DNA of 41,000 nucleotides from Mesostigma viride (Eukaryota > Streptophyta > Mesostigmatophyceae > Mesostigmatales > Mesostigmataceae): contig RPFO01000175.1 of NCBI GenBank assembly GCA_009746045.1, positions 374,001-415,000 of the forward strand, in the 5' to 3' direction. Made by a program: the position numbers and the translations under genes. A model generated the notes under the pieces. It was not told the origin of the DNA, did no database searches, and saw only the letters and a program-made list of their open reading frames with translations. Positions 39,559-41,000 of the stretch are shown piece after piece; within the stretch, counting starts at the first letter, position 1, and every line of letters starts with the position of its first letter.

Positions 39559-40794
39559 GGTTGCCCGCAAGATGGTGCTGCCCCTAGGCACGGAAGTATG
39601 CTGCCGTCTGCCACCACTACAAGGCTTCGGCTATCCAGCGCCGTGCTGTGCCAGTATCGCGTCGCGCCGGCCAACGACCCATTTTAGAAAACCGGAATTT
39701 TCCCATACACCAATATGCTCAAACGGTAGAGCTCGCGGAGCTGATCATTTTGCTCCCTAGGTCGACCCCTATAACCCTCGGGACCTCAGGGTTTTGCTAG
39801 GTATAGCGTCTACGTGTTAGGTAGGTAGGGTCAAAGGGCCAACTTTTGGAAAATTTCAGCATGGTGTCTGATATTTTTGTTTTTTCCACCCCCCCTGAGT
39901 CCATCACCAATTTCACCATGGCCAGGGCGCGAGCCGCGGGGGGACTTTGGCCTAGTAGAATAAATTCAACTCCACACCAAAAGAATTGACGGACCGAAAG
40001 AATTTAGCGGCATCTGTTCCAGTCAAGTAGGCTGGGGAAATGTCGATCAACGGCCGAATTAGTATTGCGTTGCGGTGCTAGCTGGTTGGACAAACTAGTC
40101 AAGAAAACAGGGCTGTTAGATTGGTTCCTTCGGCTGTGCTGTGGAGGGAATCCGGCGGGTTGTGCGCAACAATTTTCATGCCTCATTGATTATATTCGCA
40201 TGTTAATAAGTAATTTCAACCTCCATGGACGTGCGGGCACAAGACGACGATATTTAGGCAAATATTTTATTGCAGGACGCAGGTCCCATGGTGGCATGGT
40301 CGGTGTTATGTGTCGTAAGGGCGGGGTTGCCACTTCAGGATCAGCTGCTCCGCAGATAAAGGCATGCTTGGGATGTTGTGGTTTGGGGCAGGTAAAGGCC
40401 ACTAGGTGTCCTTGGCGCTTGTGACCACTGACCACATGCCGTTCACATCATGAGTTTCTACACGGCATTGGCGCCCTTCTCGGCTGCAGGCCAATTCTAG
40501 GAAGCAGGTTTTTGCTGTGCAGTGGGGTGGGGTGAGGGGTGCCGGGTGACAACCGCAGTGGCCCGGTGTCGGCAAGATGACGACCGGGAGCGCCAGAACT
40601 GTCTGCGTTGTAGCACACAAAGCTCTATGATTCATGCGTATGTGTTGTAAATTGTAATTGGATAAGGAGCAATTGAAAAATCATGCAAATTGAGGACTTG
40701 GTATAAATTATCTGGCCTGCGCTGGTTGTTGCATTGTCTCCTTGATAAATGGTTGCTTCTTGCCTCGACGATATATATTTAATAATATAATTAC

Positions 40795-40799
40795 TTACA
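40795..40799 (-). promoter_or_regulatory. Possible TGTAA polyadenylation signal
   Basis: Minus-strand TGTAA about 115 nt after the stop codon of the right-edge exon. TGTAA is the usual signal in chlorophyte algae; five bases alone prove little. Confidence 0.3.
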
Positions 40800-40912
40800 G
40801 CAGAGTGAAATCACTCAAACCAAAGCAAACGCCCAGCTATAAACCTCTATACAGAGCCATGTCAAATCTCTATACTACGATAAGACCAATGGAAACTCCT
40901 AACGGGAGGAAC

Positions 40913-40999
40913 CTAATAGCCCTGCTGCACCGCAAAATCAGCCCGCGTACGGCGGAGCATGATGTCAGCCATGGCCCGAGTCAGCGCCACCGACAAGCG
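40913..40999 (-). CDS. Possible last exon of an SF1 helicase (motif VI), runs off the window
   Basis: The minus-strand frame entering from the right edge reads RLSVALTRAMADIM and ends 19 codons after motif VI at TAG (40915-40913). RLNVALTRA is the motif VI signature of UPF1/SEN1/MOV10-type superfamily 1 helicases, including the Arg that contacts ATP. The residues after it (LRRTRADFAVQQGY) do not match the usual continuation, so the call rests on about nine residues. Confidence 0.4.
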   Translation of the reverse strand, partial: RLSVALTRAMADIMLRRTRADFAVQQGY

Positions 41000-41000
41000 C

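Larger units (their letters stand above)
38504..40912. other. Right flank of the Gypsy insertion, repeats but no recognised gene
   Basis: Holds scattered GGGGCC-rich palindromic blocks (38585-38765), a short retroposon (38939-39041), a 20-bp tandem repeat (39091-39190) and hairpin-like inverted repeats (about 39449-39558). ORFs are short and inconsistent. The stretch below 40912 probably includes the 3' UTR of the right-edge gene. Confidence 0.5.

Overview
The window is eukaryotic nuclear DNA, most likely from the green lineage and probably a green alga. The evidence is spliceosomal GT-AG introns, an ArfGAP gene closest to the plant AGD12/ZAC type, and a mix of chromodomain Gypsy, Copia, CACTA-like and L1-like elements. 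The species cannot be named from this sequence. The ordinary locus is small. On the left, on the minus strand, is an ArfGAP gene with at least four exons (3814 down to beyond position 1), and a possible MGACCS-type first exon lies at 5464-5383. On the right edge is a possible last exon of an SF1 (UPF1/SEN1-type) helicase (40999-40913, minus).

Everything from 6420 to 38503 is one insertion: a minus-strand chromodomain Gypsy element (572-bp TG...CA LTRs, 5-bp target duplication GTTTG) that has itself been hit by at least three more elements. With those removed it is about 10.7 kb. Its order on the minus strand is 5' LTR, a small ORF with an RNase H1-type hybrid-binding fold, gag (CCHC), protease, RT, RNase H, integrase, chromodomain, a long Pro/Ala-rich ORF, polypurine tract, 3' LTR. 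The nested insertions are: (a) Copia-1 (6757-14604) in the 3' LTR, where the intact sequence of the other LTR shows the empty site; (b) Copia-2 (18993-25110, TSD CACAT) between RNase H and integrase; (c) a CACTA-ended element (27306-34664) between protease and RT, whose removal with a 2-bp duplication restores the Gypsy reading frame. The CACTA-like element contains a 5'-truncated L1-like LINE with a perfect 17-bp target duplication, two large satellites (a 50-bp G-rich array and a pyrimidine-only array), a possible captured exon and short retroposon tails.

Copia-1 is the most unusual unit. Its single pol frame runs integrase, then a retropepsin-like domain, then RT and RNase H, rather than protease first. 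It also carries an unrecognised 261-codon ORF ahead of gag. All three LTR elements have nearly identical LTR pairs, yet most of their ORFs are broken by frame changes, several of them at G/C homopolymers; sequencing indels are a serious alternative to decay.
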